Source: Sphingobacterium mizutaii (GTDB taxonomy: Bacteria > Bacteroidota > Bacteroidia > Sphingobacteriales > Sphingobacteriaceae). Taken from it: a DNA stretch of 64,000 bases. The stretch's first letter is position 1; each line of letters opens with the position of its first letter. The notes below the pieces were generated by a model. That model had not been told where the DNA came from and searched no databases. It saw only the letters and a list, made by a program, of their open reading frames with translations. Made by a program: the position numbers and the translations under genes. Positions 34,586-43,068 of this stretch are shown piece after piece. The DNA lies in assembly GCF_900187125.1 (NCBI RefSeq), contig NZ_LT906468.1:4154001-4218000 (forward strand), in the 5' to 3' direction.

Positions 34586-35782
34586 TTACAAAACTGGAAT
34601 GGTAAAATAAGCCCCTAGGGACAAGCGGTTAAATTGTTGATTCTCTATGTTTACCACATCCTTGAAAGTCACCGTATTCCCCATATAACCCAAGTAAAAC
34701 CGTAGGTCTTTCGTTAAAAAAGGCTTATGCTGCAAGGCAGCGAAATAGGTATAGTTCGTCCTGAAATCATTCCCTAACTCATCATCCACATTGGAACCTG
34801 CTGTTTCTATTCCACCTTTTAATGCGATTTCCCATTTGTCAGCCAAGAATTGGTCAAGCCTTAAAACCGCAGATTTATAAACGATATCTTTAGCAAGTGT
34901 TCTTGCCCCACCTGTCCTTGCATAGAAATCATTGATGACATTGGAGCCAATCAAGGCATGATCCACGGCATAAAATGAATATTGAAGATCTAAATAGATC
35001 ATTTGACGGTCTGTCTTATATTTATTGGCTAAAGAAACGGCATGGTTGGTATTGTCTTTGGCAAATTGAGATATATTGTAGGACCATTTTGTATTGAACT
35101 TATTATCAGCAAATGCTCCAATCCAGGTAAAATATGCTCCTAATGGCGCCTTTGAGGCTTCTAGATCCGTTGCTGAAAGACTATTGTCTGCCAACAACCT
35201 TTCAAAACTGTGGTTACTGGTATTATAGACTTGAAGATTCAAGGAGTGGTTCGGATTCACCTCGTAGCTTAACATCCCGCCAACCACAAATAGATTTAAG
35301 ATACGGTCTACGTAGTCTGTAAATTTATATTCATAGATGGGATTGTTTTCGAACTCATAACTACCAACGACCGCACTTTGCTTTCCTAGGGTAACCGACC
35401 ATTTATTGTCTTTACCGAATTTGTATTTCATAAATGCAAAATCCAAAGCCGCCGATCCGTTATCTTGGCTGGTTGGGGCGAAAGAGCGGTTCAGCCTGAA
35501 CCTAACTTTATAGGATAGCTGATCATTGTAATCTCCACCTATTAAAATACGGGCCTCATCCAGATTGGCATTCAGCTTACTCTCATCATTCCCTAAATTG
35601 TTGGCATTTAATCCCGCACGGAGTAGCACATCCAAATTGAACAACTTGGAGGTTTTGGGTTCTTTTTGAACAATACTGTCTTGTTCGGCTAGATTTTTCG
35701 ATAAGGAATCGGTCAATACTTCAGCTTGGGAAAGCTGTAAAAACAGGAGGGGCAAAAGGATGGTCAGCAGATGTTTTTTCAT
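34586..35782 (-). CDS. Outer-membrane porin-like protein, first gene of the urease run
   Basis: A 398-residue protein with a signal peptide (LLTILLPLLFLQLSQAE) and then alternating amphipathic strands typical of a 16- to 18-strand barrel, for example YKVRFRLNRSF, MKYKFGKDNKWSVTLGKQSA, LSLGAYFTIPVL at the C-terminus. It resembles the phosphate-selective porin O/P or OprO-like group of Bacteroidetes. It is followed by ureA after 36 bp and preceded by a promoter with tandem regulator repeats. An inferred role is passage of urea or nickel through the outer membrane; this rests on position only. Confidence 0.78.
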   Translation of the reverse strand: MKKHLLTILLPLLFLQLSQAEVLTDSLSKNLAEQDSIVQKEPKTSKLFNLDVLLRAGLNANNLGNDESKLNANLDEARILIGGDYNDQLSYKVRFRLNRSFAPTSQDNGSAALDFAFMKYKFGKDNKWSVTLGKQSAVVGSYEFENNPIYEYKFTDYVDRILNLFVVGGMLSYEVNPNHSLNLQVYNTSNHSFERLLADNSLSATDLEASKAPLGAYFTWIGAFADNKFNTKWSYNISQFAKDNTNHAVSLANKYKTDRQMIYLDLQYSFYAVDHALIGSNVINDFYARTGGARTLAKDIVYKSAVLRLDQFLADKWEIALKGGIETAGSNVDDELGNDFRTNYTYFAALQHKPFLTKDLRFYLGYMGNTVTFKDVVNIENQQFNRLSLGAYFTIPVL

Positions 35783-35804
35783 GTCGAAATTATTCGGTAC
35801 TGAC

Positions 35805-35812
35805 CAAATATA
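35805..35812 (-). promoter_or_regulatory. -7 element of the porin-urease promoter
   Basis: TATATTTG on the minus strand is an exact match to the Bacteroidetes -7 consensus TAnnTTTG and lies 22 bp before the porin ATG. The matching -33 position (35832-35835) falls inside the proximal 8-bp regulator repeat and is a poor consensus fit, as expected at an activator-dependent promoter. Confidence 0.6.
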
Positions 35813-35830
35813 GTTGCAACATATAAAAAC

Positions 35831-35860
35831 GAAATTAGCCTGAAATTAGAACGAGATTAG
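35831..35860 (-). promoter_or_regulatory. Three 11-bp-spaced direct repeats, candidate response-regulator sites
   Basis: On the plus strand GAAATTAG (35831-35838), GAAATTAG (35842-35849) and GAGATTAG (35853-35860) repeat with an exact 11-bp period. The last overlaps the stop codon of the histidine kinase gene. They abut the -33 region of the porin-urease promoter. OmpR/PhoB-class regulators bind such head-to-tail repeats with 11-bp spacing next to the -35, and a gene for one lies 1.4 kb upstream. Binding itself is inferred. Confidence 0.6.
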
Positions 35861-37239
35861 AATGTAGGTTTTGGGATTTTTACAGTTACGGATGTTCCCT
35901 TATTTTCTTGTGTTTCTAACGCTAATTGAACATCATGTAGAATGAAAATATTGCGCGCAAGCACAAGGCCAAGGCCATTTCCGTAGATCTCACCTACATT
36001 GGACGCCCTGAAAAAGGAATAATAGATATTGGCAAGATCTTTCTCGGGAATACCGATTCCTTTATCAATTATTTTAATAATGATATGTTCAGCATCGAAT
36101 TCCAAGAGAACTTTAACAGGTTCATTACTTCCATATTTTATGGCATTGGAAAGGATATTGCTGAATGCGATATAAAATAGGTCTGGATTAGCCTTAACCA
36201 AAAGATCATCACTGTCTTCGGGGATATTACTGAGGTCAAACTGAACTTTACAATTGCTGTTTAACTCCGTTTCGGTTTTTATCACCTCAAACAATAATTC
36301 ATCAATACGTACTGGCAGGACATCCTTAATTTTTCTTTGGCTGCCCAAACTGGACATCACCAAAAGATCTTTGATCATAAATTTCATCCGATTGGTATGA
36401 TGGATGATAGTATCTATGGATTGCTGGGCATCATGGGACAGATCGATTTGCTGTTGGGCTAGCTCGGCCTCCCCACCGATAATGGTTAATGGGGTCCGAA
36501 GGGAATGGGAAGCATTGCCGATAAAACTCTTCTGCAATTGGACTGCAATATCCAAGCGGTCCAGCATCGAATTATAGTTCGTATATAATTGATCAATTTC
36601 ATCGCCTTCGCTACTGAATTTATTTGTGAGTCGATGATCAAGGGTGGCAATATTGACCTTTTCCAGCTCATCATTCAATACCTTTAGTGGGTTGAGGATC
36701 CTGTTTGCAAAATAAAAGGCCAAACCTATGATAAACACCAAGGAAATCAAGCCGCCGGTCAGCAATGTTTGGTCAAGGTCCTTTTGCTCTCCATGCCCAT
36801 AATCATCAATTCCTTCTGAAATGACCAATAAGTTCTCAGCATGTTGCTTATCCTCAAAATACAAGGCTAGATAGGAAACTTTATTATGCAAATAGATAGC
36901 CTTCCCTTCTTCAATGGCGGTTTGATAAAACTCTGAAGGCATGGGTAAATCGGGTCTGATCCGCAATTGGTTGCTCCCTTTGACAATCCTGAGGTAATAA
37001 TCTTTCCCTTCTGACAATTGTTTCAGGTATTTACGCTTTACCTCATAGTAGATTTGATTGTTATACTCATCATTTTGGACGATATGTTCACCAACAATAC
37101 GGGCATTCTCTTCTAAACGATGGAAAAATTTGGTTTGTAGGCTATCTCGAGTGAAATAGGATACATAATAAGCAAATAGTACGATCAAACTAATGGCTAT
37201 TAAGGAGAAGGACAGTATGATCTTTACCTTAATTTTCAT
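35857..37239 (-). CDS. Sensor histidine kinase
   Basis: A 460-residue membrane sensor kinase. Membrane helix 1 (about residues 8-27) and helix 2 (about 155-178) flank a periplasmic sensor domain of about 125 residues. HAMP, HisKA and HATPase domains follow. The phosphoacceptor is His245 in ASHSLRTPLT; the acidic residue that normally follows the His is Ser246 here. The N box (FSNILSNAIKYG), G1 (DKGIGIPE), F box (YSFFRAS) and G2 (GNGLGLVLA) are intact. It overlaps the response regulator gene by 11 bp and ends 74 bp before the porin gene. Confidence 0.95.
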   Translation of the reverse strand: MKIKVKIILSFSLIAISLIVLFAYYVSYFTRDSLQTKFFHRLEENARIVGEHIVQNDEYNNQIYYEVKRKYLKQLSEGKDYYLRIVKGSNQLRIRPDLPMPSEFYQTAIEEGKAIYLHNKVSYLALYFEDKQHAENLLVISEGIDDYGHGEQKDLDQTLLTGGLISLVFIIGLAFYFANRILNPLKVLNDELEKVNIATLDHRLTNKFSSEGDEIDQLYTNYNSMLDRLDIAVQLQKSFIGNASHSLRTPLTIIGGEAELAQQQIDLSHDAQQSIDTIIHHTNRMKFMIKDLLVMSSLGSQRKIKDVLPVRIDELLFEVIKTETELNSNCKVQFDLSNIPEDSDDLLVKANPDLFYIAFSNILSNAIKYGSNEPVKVLLEFDAEHIIIKIIDKGIGIPEKDLANIYYSFFRASNVGEIYGNGLGLVLARNIFILHDVQLALETQENKGTSVTVKIPKPTF

Positions 37240-37909
37240 TCCGCATCACATAGCCCATACCAATAACGGTATGGATTAATTTGTTTTCATAGATTTTATC
37301 GATCTTTTTGCGGAGATAATTGACGTAGACATCAACCACATTAGTGCTCATATTGATATCCATCTCCCAAACTTCCTCCAGGATATCCATCCTAGAAATT
37401 ACTTTATTCTTGTTGACCATCAGGTACTCCAATAAGCGGAATTCTGTAGCCGTCAGCGTAATAGCTTTTCCGTCACGTGAAACATATTTACTGGACCTAT
37501 CTAATATCAGGTCATCAATCTGAATAAGGTGATTGTTGGAATTATTACTGTTCGATTTACGCAATTGTCTGTGTATCCTAGCCTTGAGCTCTTCAAGCTG
37601 GAAGGGTTTGGTCATATAATCATCTGCATCCCTGTTAAAGGCCTCAACAACATCTTCAGTTTGGTCTAAAGCTGTTAAGATCAAAATAGGCACATCTTTG
37701 TCGAAACTGCGGATCTGCCGGCAAACATCCAATCCATTCATCTGAGGTAACATGACATCCAATATGATCAGATCAAATTTCTTTGACCTGGCCATCTTCA
37801 GACCTGTCAAACCATCATTTGCAACAGTAATCTGGAAGTCCTCGTATTTCAAGCCCCGTTGAATTAAGGAAATAACTAAACTTTCATCTTCGACTAATAG
37901 TAATTCCAA
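37229..37909 (-). CDS. OmpR/PhoB-family response regulator
   Basis: A 226-residue two-domain regulator. The receiver has the acidic pair Glu7/Asp8, the phosphoacceptor Asp51 (LIILDVMLPQMNG), Thr/Ala in ILTALDQ and Lys in YMTKPF. The C-terminal winged helix has LTATEFRLLEYLMVNKNKV and VVDVYVNYLRKKID, standard for the OmpR class. It is first in the regulator-kinase pair. The kinase gene is followed directly by the porin-urease promoter, whose 11-bp repeats suit this protein class. Confidence 0.97.
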   Translation of the reverse strand: MELLLVEDESLVISLIQRGLKYEDFQITVANDGLTGLKMARSKKFDLIILDVMLPQMNGLDVCRQIRSFDKDVPILILTALDQTEDVVEAFNRDADDYMTKPFQLEELKARIHRQLRKSNSNNSNNHLIQIDDLILDRSSKYVSRDGKAITLTATEFRLLEYLMVNKNKVISRMDILEEVWEMDINMSTNVVDVYVNYLRKKIDKIYENKLIHTVIGMGYVMRNEN

Positions 37910-38015
37910 TACTTTATATATAAATACGTGATTCGTAATAAATATACAAAAAAATGAAAATTATTTGCCTAAAATCTAAAATCAGCTGGCAAAATAATTA
38001 AAAAATTACATTAAG

Positions 38016-39545
38016 CTAATTTTTAGATAATACAACATTCGCGTCCTCATCTTCCAATCGATCGATTTCCTGCTTCAATAATTTCTCTAAACGTGCCTGT
38101 ACTTTCTTATACTTTGCTTGACCATAGACGTTCTTCATCTCACGCGGATCCGCTTTCATATCATATAGCTCCCAAGCATCTACCCTTTTGTAGAAACGGA
38201 TTAATTTATACCGTCCATCACTTACCCCAAAATGTGGTGAAACTGCATGTTCCCCATTTTCATAATAATGGTAATAGATCTGATTTTGTATATCTTTTTT
38301 CTTACCGTTCAACAAGCTCAAGAAAGATCTACCTTGCATATCAGCTGGAACTTTCGTCCCACTTAATTCCAAGAAAGTCGGACCAATATCAACATTGGAA
38401 ACCATTCCCGTAATTTTGGAACTTGGTTTGATCATGCCAGGCAACTTCATCAACATAGGCGTACGGAAGGATTCTTCGTACATAAAGCGTTTGTCAAACC
38501 AGCCATGCTCACCCATATAAAATCCTTGATCCGATAGATAAAGAACCAAGGTATTATCTTCTAGGTTGTGCTCCTTTAAATAATCCAATACGCGACCGAT
38601 ATTGCGGTCCATTGACTCGGCAGTGTTTAGATAATCAACCATATAACGGTGATATTTCCACTCCGCCAAAGCTTTTCCGCTCAGGTTTGATTTTTTAAGT
38701 TCCTCGTATATTGGTTTATAATAGTCTACGTAAGCTTGGAATTGTTCATCACTCATCCTGCTGAAGTTTCCATCAGCACGCATTTTCTCGATATTTTCAA
38801 ACATCTTCAGGTCATAGCCCATCTGCATATCTTTATCAATGCTCATTTCTTGCTCCGCAGCAGCTTTTCTGCCTGCATAATCATCATAAAAGGTTTCAGG
38901 TAAAGGGATTTCCTTTGCATCATTTTTACCAAAATCCTCGATGGCGGGCATCCATGTCCTATGGGTATTTTTATGTCCGATGATCAAACAAAAGGGCTCT
39001 TGTTTATCCTTCTCCTTCAACCAATCTAAGGCTTTATCCGTCACCAAATCCGCAACATAACCTTCTTCTCTTGCCACGACTTCCTTCTCTCCTTCTTTAC
39101 TGCTGATAAAGTCCGGATTGAAATAATGCCCCTGACCAGTCAGGATACTATAATAATCAAAGCCTTCCAATTTTCTCCCCAAATGGATCTTGCCAATCCA
39201 AGCTGTTTGGTAGCCATTATTATGGAGTTCCTTAACAAAGGAGTTCTGTCCATGGTTGAAATTAGAGGTCTCATTATCCTTAAATCCGTTTTTGTTGCTG
39301 TATTTTCCAGTCAATAAGCTGGCACGACTAGGTCCACAGATCGAATTGGTAACATAGCCGCGCGTAAAAACCGCTCCTTCTTTTGCAATCCGGTCTAAAT
39401 TTGGCGTATGGCCAATCTTGGAACCATAAGCTCCAATGGTCTGATAGGAATGATCATCCGAAATTATGACAACAATATTGGGTTTACGCTGAGCGAACGA
39501 TGTCAAGCTGATTAGGCAAAAACAGATTAAAGTTAGTATGCGCAT
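38016..39545 (-). CDS. S1 family sulfatase (copy 1)
   Basis: A 509-residue secreted type I sulfatase that removes sulfate esters from glycans or other substrates. A signal peptide (ILTLICFCLISLTSFAQ) precedes PNIVVIISDDHS, where the Asp pair binds calcium. The catalytic Cys70 lies in CGPSRASLLTGK (C-X-P-S-R), which must be converted to formylglycine. Later motifs include WIGKIHLG and LYLSDQGFYMGEHGW. I start it at 39545, not 39614, because the longer frame overlaps the upstream gene and lacks a signal at its N-terminus. It is a tandem paralogue of the next gene, 13 bp away. Confidence 0.95.
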   Translation of the reverse strand: MRILTLICFCLISLTSFAQRKPNIVVIISDDHSYQTIGAYGSKIGHTPNLDRIAKEGAVFTRGYVTNSICGPSRASLLTGKYSNKNGFKDNETSNFNHGQNSFVKELHNNGYQTAWIGKIHLGRKLEGFDYYSILTGQGHYFNPDFISSKEGEKEVVAREEGYVADLVTDKALDWLKEKDKQEPFCLIIGHKNTHRTWMPAIEDFGKNDAKEIPLPETFYDDYAGRKAAAEQEMSIDKDMQMGYDLKMFENIEKMRADGNFSRMSDEQFQAYVDYYKPIYEELKKSNLSGKALAEWKYHRYMVDYLNTAESMDRNIGRVLDYLKEHNLEDNTLVLYLSDQGFYMGEHGWFDKRFMYEESFRTPMLMKLPGMIKPSSKITGMVSNVDIGPTFLELSGTKVPADMQGRSFLSLLNGKKKDIQNQIYYHYYENGEHAVSPHFGVSDGRYKLIRFYKRVDAWELYDMKADPREMKNVYGQAKYKKVQARLEKLLKQEIDRLEDEDANVVLSKN

Positions 39546-39558
39546 GTATTCTAAAAGT

Positions 39559-41082
39559 TTAGGAAGCTTCAAATATAAGCATTGCTTCCGAATCATCCTG
39601 TTTCTGGATTTCATCTTTTAACTTTTTCATCATTTCTGCTTGTTTCTCAGCATACTTAGGATTATTGTATAGATTCTCCATTTCCCTAGGGTCCTTTCGC
39701 ATATCATAAAGCTCCCAAGAATTGACTTTATTGTAGAAACGGATTAGTTTATATTGCCCATCACTCACCCCAAAATGCGGTGAAACATTATGGATTCCAT
39801 CCTCATAGTAATGGTAGTATAATTGTTTCCGATCTCCCTTTTTACCATGCACGATTGCACTAAACGATTCCCCTTGGATTTCCTCTGGAATCGGCACACC
39901 CGCCAGATCCAACATCGTTGGAGCAATATCCACGGTCATCAGAAGATCATTGACCTTTCTGGACTTTTTGATTTCCTTAGGGAAACGCATCATCATCGGA
40001 GTACGGAAAGATTCCTCATACATAAAACGTTTATCGAACCAACCATGTTCACCCATATAGAAACCTTGATCCGACATATAGATCACAATCGTGTTCTCAG
40101 TCAGTTGATGCTCATCTAGGTAGTCCAATACCTTCCCGATATTTCTATCCATTGATTCTGCTGTATTCAGGTAATCGGTCATATAACGTTGGAATTTCCA
40201 TTCCGCCAATTTCTTGGGATCCGAAAAATCCTGGCTTGCATAATCAGCTTTTACCTTTGCATAATACTCCCTGTACTTTTCACGGTCGGCCTCATCCATT
40301 CTCCTGAAGTTAGATTCCTTCATCCAATCCTCTTCGGTTTTGAATAGCTTAAGGTCATAATCTAATTTGATATCCTTGCTGATCTGCATTTCTTGGATCT
40401 TGGCAGCTTCTCTCCCTTTGTAATCATCATAGAAATTATCGGGTAAAGGGAATTTCTTATGGTCATTTTTCCCAAAGTCCTGTGGATCTGGATCCCATTC
40501 CCTATGTGTAGCTTTGTGCCCTAAGATCAAACAGAATGGCTTTTCTCCATCCAATGAACTTATCCAGTTCAAGGCTTTTTCAGTAACAATATCTGACACA
40601 TAACCTTTCTCTCGGGTCAATTCCCCCTTTTGATTCTTGAAATCTGGGTTGAAATAATGCCCTTGGTTCAGCAACACATCAAAGTAATCAAAGCCTTCCA
40701 AGGTATCGCCTAAATGCTGTTTGCCGATCCATGAGGTTGTATAACCTGCTTTTCTGAGCTCTTTGACGAAGGAGTTCTGGCTATGCTCAAAATGTGACTT
40801 TTCATTTTCCCGATATCCGTTTTTATGACTGTATTTCCCCGTCAGCAAACTTGCACGGCTGGGCCCACATAAGGAATTGTTCACATAGGCACGGTTGAAA
40901 AGCAAGCCTTCCTTAGCTATGCGGTCGATATTGGGCGTATTGCCAATTTTTGAACCATAAGCAGAAATGCTCTGGTAAGAATGGTCATCGGATATGATGA
41001 TCAGAATATTTGGAACCTTTTGAGCCAAAAGTGCATTTATTCCAAAAACGAAAAATAGTAGGTAGGTAGATAATCTAATCAT
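39559..41082 (-). CDS. S1 family sulfatase (copy 2)
   Basis: A 507-residue secreted sulfatase, highly similar to the adjacent copy across its length. A signal peptide (LLFFVFGINALLAQ) is followed by ILIIISDDHS and the formylglycine motif with Cys72 in CGPSRASLLTGK. WIGKQHLG and YMSDQGFYMGEHGWFDKRFMYEESF are shared with copy 1 almost exactly. The pair is very likely co-transcribed. They resemble the heparan/alginate-like or iduronate-sulfatase-like S1 subfamilies, but I cannot fix the subfamily by eye. No anaerobic sulfatase-maturating enzyme gene is in the window. Confidence 0.95.
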   Translation of the reverse strand: MIRLSTYLLFFVFGINALLAQKVPNILIIISDDHSYQSISAYGSKIGNTPNIDRIAKEGLLFNRAYVNNSLCGPSRASLLTGKYSHKNGYRENEKSHFEHSQNSFVKELRKAGYTTSWIGKQHLGDTLEGFDYFDVLLNQGHYFNPDFKNQKGELTREKGYVSDIVTEKALNWISSLDGEKPFCLILGHKATHREWDPDPQDFGKNDHKKFPLPDNFYDDYKGREAAKIQEMQISKDIKLDYDLKLFKTEEDWMKESNFRRMDEADREKYREYYAKVKADYASQDFSDPKKLAEWKFQRYMTDYLNTAESMDRNIGKVLDYLDEHQLTENTIVIYMSDQGFYMGEHGWFDKRFMYEESFRTPMMMRFPKEIKKSRKVNDLLMTVDIAPTMLDLAGVPIPEEIQGESFSAIVHGKKGDRKQLYYHYYEDGIHNVSPHFGVSDGQYKLIRFYNKVNSWELYDMRKDPREMENLYNNPKYAEKQAEMMKKLKDEIQKQDDSEAMLIFEAS

Positions 41083-41162
41083 ACATTAAATATACAAATT
41101 CAAGGTTAAATATTGTTGATTTAAATAAATCCAGTAATACTGTAAAATATTGCCTTCAGTAA

Positions 41163-41193
41163 TTTGCAGAATCAATAAAAATGAGGACTTTTG
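41163..41193 (+). promoter_or_regulatory. Bacteroidetes-type promoter of the WG-repeat gene
   Basis: A -33 box TTTG (41163-41166) and a -7 box GACTTTTG (41186-41193, consensus TAnnTTTG) are separated by exactly 19 bp, the spacing expected of the Bacteroidetes primary sigma factor. The ATG follows 17 bp later. Confidence 0.6.
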
Positions 41194-41210
41194 CGTAATA
41201 ATTTCATTAC

Positions 41211-42596
41211 ATGAAAAAGCTTTTTTCCCTGATTGTATCAACTCTTCTTTTCCAGTTAGCTCTTGCCCAACAAGAGGTTTATAAAATCATTTATACCCTC
41301 TCCTTAGATGAGTCTTTCAAGTCCAACATCAAGGAACTGGGACAAGTTGAAAGTGACGAAACGGAATTATTTCTATCGCTCTTGGCTGAAATGGAAGGGA
41401 AACCACTGATGGAGGTATGGATCAGTGAGCATCAAAACAAAATCCATAACCTGTACTTTCCACCCACCCTACAACTTAGAGATACAAAAAACAAAACCCT
41501 ATTTTTTTTAGATTCATTATCAAAAAGTTTTTCAAAGGAAGTATATGCTCCCGAGAGTGAATTTAATCTGCGAGTAAACTTAGACTCTGAAAAGACAGAA
41601 ATGATCGCTGGATTTCCCAGCAAATTAGCAACTATAGAATTACAGGATGACTCTAATGCTGAGCAACCTGAATCAGTGGAGGTATGGTATACTGATAAGA
41701 TACCTGCAATTTTTTGGGGTAAATACCAATATCTAGATCGAATACCGGGGCTAGCCCTGAGAGTAAATGCATTTGGCGCTGCCTTTCAGGTGATGGAAAT
41801 ATCAAAAACCCAGGTACCCGATAATTTCTTTGATATCCCTTCAGATTATACGGATGAAGAATTAACGGAAATGGATTTAGGCGATGGAATGACCGCATAT
41901 TACGATTCAACAAGTTTTTTATTTGGCCTAAAAAATCCAAATGGAGAAATCATTACCCAACCGAATTATTTGACAATAGCACCATTTAACAATGGAATAG
42001 CTGTGGCAGTAGATGAAGGGAATTTTGCGGGTTTGATTGATGCAAACGGTAAAAACCTGTCCGAATTCAAATTTGACAATATCCAGTATGACCCCGTTCT
42101 GAATAATTACCTTTTCTCCTTAGAAGGAATGATGAGTGTAATGGATACAAAGGGAAATAAACTCTGGAACAATGAATTTGAATATATCACCCCCTTCTCT
42201 GCAGATTATACCATTGTAATGACTTCGCTTAAGTTTGGACTTGTAGATCAAAAAGGTAATATTGTATTGCCCTTAGGGGAGAACGTCATCTTAAGTAATG
42301 ACAACAAATACTATGTTTCAGAAAAGGATGGACTATACGAAATATATCAAATTGATGGCAATAAACTGATTACTTCAGGAGATTACTATCTAGGATTATC
42401 CAATGAGGATGACTTATTCATCATTTCAAAAGATAGTGAAAACTTCGGATTGATAAATTCAAAAGGAGAAACTATTCTTCCTTTGGAATATAGCTATATT
42501 AATCCTTTTGAAAATGGAAAAGCTATCGTTTTAAAAAATGGTGAATCCGAAGAAAGGGTCATCAATAGCAAAGGAAAATTCATTAGCAACCCCTAA
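41211..42596 (+). CDS. Secreted protein with GLPGLI-like and WG-repeat regions
   Basis: A 461-residue protein with a signal peptide (LFSLIVSTLLFQLALAQ). The N-terminal half resembles the Bacteroidetes GLPGLI family: an early YKIIYTLSLD strand, VEVWYTDKIPAIFWG, then YLDRIPGLALRV where GLPGLI proteins have their name motif. The C-terminal half is WG (KWG)-type repeats, such as FAGLIDANGK, FGLVDQKGN and FGLINSKGE. Both families are of unknown biochemical function and probably act as extracellular binding modules. Its stop is 2 bp before the next ATG, so the two genes are coupled. Confidence 0.8.
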   Translation: MKKLFSLIVSTLLFQLALAQQEVYKIIYTLSLDESFKSNIKELGQVESDETELFLSLLAEMEGKPLMEVWISEHQNKIHNLYFPPTLQLRDTKNKTLFFLDSLSKSFSKEVYAPESEFNLRVNLDSEKTEMIAGFPSKLATIELQDDSNAEQPESVEVWYTDKIPAIFWGKYQYLDRIPGLALRVNAFGAAFQVMEISKTQVPDNFFDIPSDYTDEELTEMDLGDGMTAYYDSTSFLFGLKNPNGEIITQPNYLTIAPFNNGIAVAVDEGNFAGLIDANGKNLSEFKFDNIQYDPVLNNYLFSLEGMMSVMDTKGNKLWNNEFEYITPFSADYTIVMTSLKFGLVDQKGNIVLPLGENVILSNDNKYYVSEKDGLYEIYQIDGNKLITSGDYYLGLSNEDDLFIISKDSENFGLINSKGETILPLEYSYINPFENGKAIVLKNGESEERVINSKGKFISNP

Positions 42597-42598
42597 AC

Positions 42599-43027
42599 AT
42601 GACTTACCAAATCAATACCTTACATAGAGGGAGATTTATCTGGATATTGCTAGGCGGCCTTTTTGTGGTTGGTTATTTATTATCACTTAGTACGCTACAA
42701 GAAATCTACAAGATCTTGATCCTATTGTTCTGCATTCCTGCCATCATGTGGGCGGCGGTCCGTTTCAGCAAACAGAACTCCACTTGGCAGATCGATGACC
42801 GTAACATTAACATTACCAAGTTCGGCAAAGAGGTTCAAATCCCCATTGCAGAAATCAGCTATCTCAAGAACCATATCCGATCCGGAGGAAACCTTTTAGC
42901 CTTTCATAAAAAGGGAAAAATGAGCACGGTACGGATCTGGAGAAACAAGATTTTTGCCAGCAATGATCAATTCGATCAATTAATCCAAGCGATCAAAGAC
43001 CTAGGAATCGATATCGTCATCGGATAA
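42599..43027 (+). CDS. Small two-helix membrane protein
   Basis: A 142-residue inner-membrane protein with two adjacent membrane helices (about residues 12-31 and 35-54) and a cytoplasmic, strand-rich C-terminus (WQIDDRNINITKFGKEVQIPI, SGGNLLAFHKKGKMSTVRI) that looks like a bacterial PH-type domain. No family name is certain. It is only 2 bp from the upstream WG-repeat gene and 41 bp from the M1 peptidase gene, suggesting a three-gene transcript ending at the terminator at 44960. Confidence 0.65.
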   Translation: MTYQINTLHRGRFIWILLGGLFVVGYLLSLSTLQEIYKILILLFCIPAIMWAAVRFSKQNSTWQIDDRNINITKFGKEVQIPIAEISYLKNHIRSGGNLLAFHKKGKMSTVRIWRNKIFASNDQFDQLIQAIKDLGIDIVIG

Positions 43028-43068
43028 GCCTGTCATTTTCAAATGTTAAATTTTATATATTTGGCAAT

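Noticed and set aside
43056..43063. TATATTTG as a promoter for the M1 peptidase gene
   Set aside because: It ends only 5 bp before the ATG, which would put the transcript start at or inside the start codon, and no -33 box is at the right spacing.
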